NCBI RefSeq assembly: GCF_014192375.1
Contig: NZ_JACHXV010000004.1
Coordinates: forward strand, 248,001 to 312,000
Origin: Endobacter medicaginis
GTDB taxonomy: Bacteria; Pseudomonadota; Alphaproteobacteria; Acetobacterales; Acetobacteraceae
Reading direction: 5' to 3'
Length of the DNA stretch: 64,000 bases
Part shown: piece after piece, positions 62,782-64,000 of the stretch
How the letters are laid out: every line of letters begins with the position of its first letter
Numbering within the stretch: position 1 is the stretch's first letter
Position numbers and translations under genes: made by a program
Notes under the pieces: generated by a model
The model's input: the letters and a program-made list of their open reading frames with translations, nothing else
What the model was told of the DNA's origin: nothing
Database searches by the model: none

Positions 62782-63517
62782 CGCACGTCCGCCCAGCCCC
62801 CCTCTCGCCGCCGCCGGATCGGCGCTGATCCGCGATGGCTTCGCCTTTGCCCGCGCCGACGAGATGCGCACCGCCCTGGTGGAGGCGGGTGGGCGCGACT
62901 GGGAGGGCTTCGCCGCCTCCTGGAACGATCTCGGACTCGACCGCTACATGGCCGATGGCGGCCGCTACCGCCGCCGCCGCCACGCCGCCTTCGCGCTGGC
63001 GGCGGACGGCACCATCACCCGCAAGCCGCACCAGCCGCATTATCAGAGTCGGGACTACAACGCCCTCAATGGCGGCGTGGAGCGCTGGTTCGCCCCCGTC
63101 ACCGATGCGGTCGGCACCCATCCGATGACGCTGGCCGTCCTGCGCATGGCACACGACCTGTTCACCCCCCGCACACCGCCCGAGCTGCGCCCGTCGAGCT
63201 GGCACGCCGAACTGCACCAGTTCCGCATCGAGGCCGAACCCGGCGGCGAGGGCCGTCCCACACCCGAGGGCATGCACCGCGACGGCGTCGACTGGGTGCT
63301 GGTGATGCTGATCGGCCGCATCAACGTCCGATCGGGCCTGACCACCATCCACGACCTCCGCCGCCGCGAGATCGGTCATTTCACCCTCGCCGAGCCGGGC
63401 GACACCGCTCTGGTGGACGATTTCCGCGTCTATCACGGCGTCACCGCCATCCACCCGCTCGACCCCGCCCTGCCCGCCCATCGCGACGTGCTGGTGCTGA
63501 CGCTCAGGCGGGGGTAG
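62762..63517 (+). CDS. 2-oxoglutarate/Fe(II) dioxygenase family protein (PF10014 type)
   Basis: About 251 residues. The iron-binding triad is visible as His and Asp in MHRDGVDWVLVML and His in DDFRVYHGVTAIHP, with a C-terminal Arg near HRDVLVLTLRR for 2-oxoglutarate. The group includes L-isoleucine 4-hydroxylase, so a free amino acid substrate is possible but unproven. ATG 62762 overlaps the MscS gene by 20 bases; 62774 is an alternative start. Confidence 0.85.
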   Translation: MTARMPDARPPSPPLAAAGSALIRDGFAFARADEMRTALVEAGGRDWEGFAASWNDLGLDRYMADGGRYRRRRHAAFALAADGTITRKPHQPHYQSRDYNALNGGVERWFAPVTDAVGTHPMTLAVLRMAHDLFTPRTPPELRPSSWHAELHQFRIEAEPGGEGRPTPEGMHRDGVDWVLVMLIGRINVRSGLTTIHDLRRREIGHFTLAEPGDTALVDDFRVYHGVTAIHPLDPALPAHRDVLVLTLRRG

Positions 63518-63571
63518 GCGCGGCGGAGATGAACGCCTAGACAGAAACCAGACCGCGCGAGGAGACACGGC

Positions 63572-64000
63572 ATGGCGGGCACGGCGACGTCAGCGGCGAC
63601 CTTCGGCCAGACCAGGCCCGCCAGGGGCACCATCTATCCGGTGCTCGGCGCGATCAGCGTCTGCCATCTGCTCAACGACATGCTGCAATCGCTGCTGCTG
63701 GCGATCTATCCGCTGCTCAAGGCCGGATTCGCGCTTGATTTCGGCCAGATCGGCCGGCTCACGCTGGTCTATCAGCTCACCGCCTCGATCCTGCAGCCGC
63801 TGATCGGCAACTACACCGACCGCCGGCCCCTGCCGTTCTCGCTGCCCTTCGGCATGGCCAGCACCGGGGCCGGGCTGATCCTGCTCGCCCTCGCACCGAA
63901 CTACGCCACCCTGCTGGCCGCAGCCGGGCTGATGGGCATCGGCTCGTCGATCTTCCATCCGGAATCCTCGCGCATCGCCCGCCTCGCCTCGGGTGGCGCG
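63572..64000 (+). CDS. MFS transporter, fosmidomycin-resistance (Fsr) family, 3' end outside window
   Basis: 143 codons visible, with GAGGAG before the ATG. SVCHLLNDMLQSLLLAIYP in the first helix and GIGSSIFHPESSRIARLASGG after the fourth are diagnostic for the Fsr branch of MFS. Family members confer fosmidomycin resistance in E. coli, but the natural substrate is unsettled. It begins 54 bases after the dioxygenase gene on the same strand. Confidence 0.9.
   Translation, partial: MAGTATSAATFGQTRPARGTIYPVLGAISVCHLLNDMLQSLLLAIYPLLKAGFALDFGQIGRLTLVYQLTASILQPLIGNYTDRRPLPFSLPFGMASTGAGLILLALAPNYATLLAAAGLMGIGSSIFHPESSRIARLASGGA

Noticed and set aside
60055-62871. A minus-strand open frame of about 940 codons.
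   Set aside because: Antisense to the MscS channel gene, with shadow composition and no domain.

Overview
The window is high-GC DNA (about two thirds G+C by eye, with tightly packed and often overlapping genes) from an alphaproteobacterium. The best taxonomic clue is a single 955-codon transaldolase/glucose-6-phosphate isomerase fusion inside a pentose phosphate gene cluster. That fusion is characteristic of Acetobacteraceae (acetic acid bacteria and relatives), so I place the organism there. This is an inference from gene content, not a database match. No rRNA, tRNA or CRISPR array was seen.

Layout, left to right. 1-2567 (minus): a TonB energising operon, tonB-exbB-exbD-exbD, with the last gene cut by the window edge. 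3004-8458 (minus): prfB (release factor 2) with an intact programmed +1 frameshift, a class A penicillin-binding protein, an LrgB/LrgA pair and a 75-residue unknown. 8607-11649 (plus): a short-chain dehydrogenase, a dienelactone hydrolase and an exported hydrolase. 11669-16132 (minus): an S46 peptidase, a penicillin-acylase-like gene broken by a one-base frameshift, and a small membrane protein. 16318-17766 (plus): cbpA, cbpM and a 26-residue membrane peptide. 17760-23736: a lipoprotein hydrolase, a zinc-finger protein, polA with a degraded proofreading site, an FAD monooxygenase and an acetyltransferase.

23691-36364 (minus) is an 11-gene pentose phosphate cluster read tkt, tal-pgi, gnd, zwf, two HAD phosphatases, pgl, rpiA, gntK, an uncharacterised kinase and a glutathione S-transferase. 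It covers gluconate entry, the oxidative branch and most of the non-oxidative branch; ribulose-5-phosphate epimerase is absent from the window. It is followed upstream by an RND efflux pump operon (36526-40869, minus) with a TetR-type palindrome over its likely promoter. 41157-47796 (plus) is glgX-treZ-treY, which converts glycogen or maltodextrin to trehalose.

47803-53578: a ureide-type amidohydrolase divergent from 5-hydroxyisourate hydrolase (purine breakdown), a secreted S53 peptidase and oleate hydratase. 53580-54626 is an AT-rich patch holding an orphan gene and a transposase remnant, the clearest sign of foreign DNA. 54627-64000: a GH15 glucoamylase/trehalase-like enzyme, an MFS exporter, a compact palindromic element of about 150 bp, an acetyltransferase, a Nudix hydrolase, thiM, a large MscS-type channel, a 2-oxoglutarate dioxygenase and the start of a fosmidomycin-resistance-type MFS gene.

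Most of the window is ordinary chromosome. The points I would look at again are the polA exonuclease residues, the twin HAD phosphatases and kinase in the sugar-phosphate operon, the palindromic element, and the AT-rich patch.
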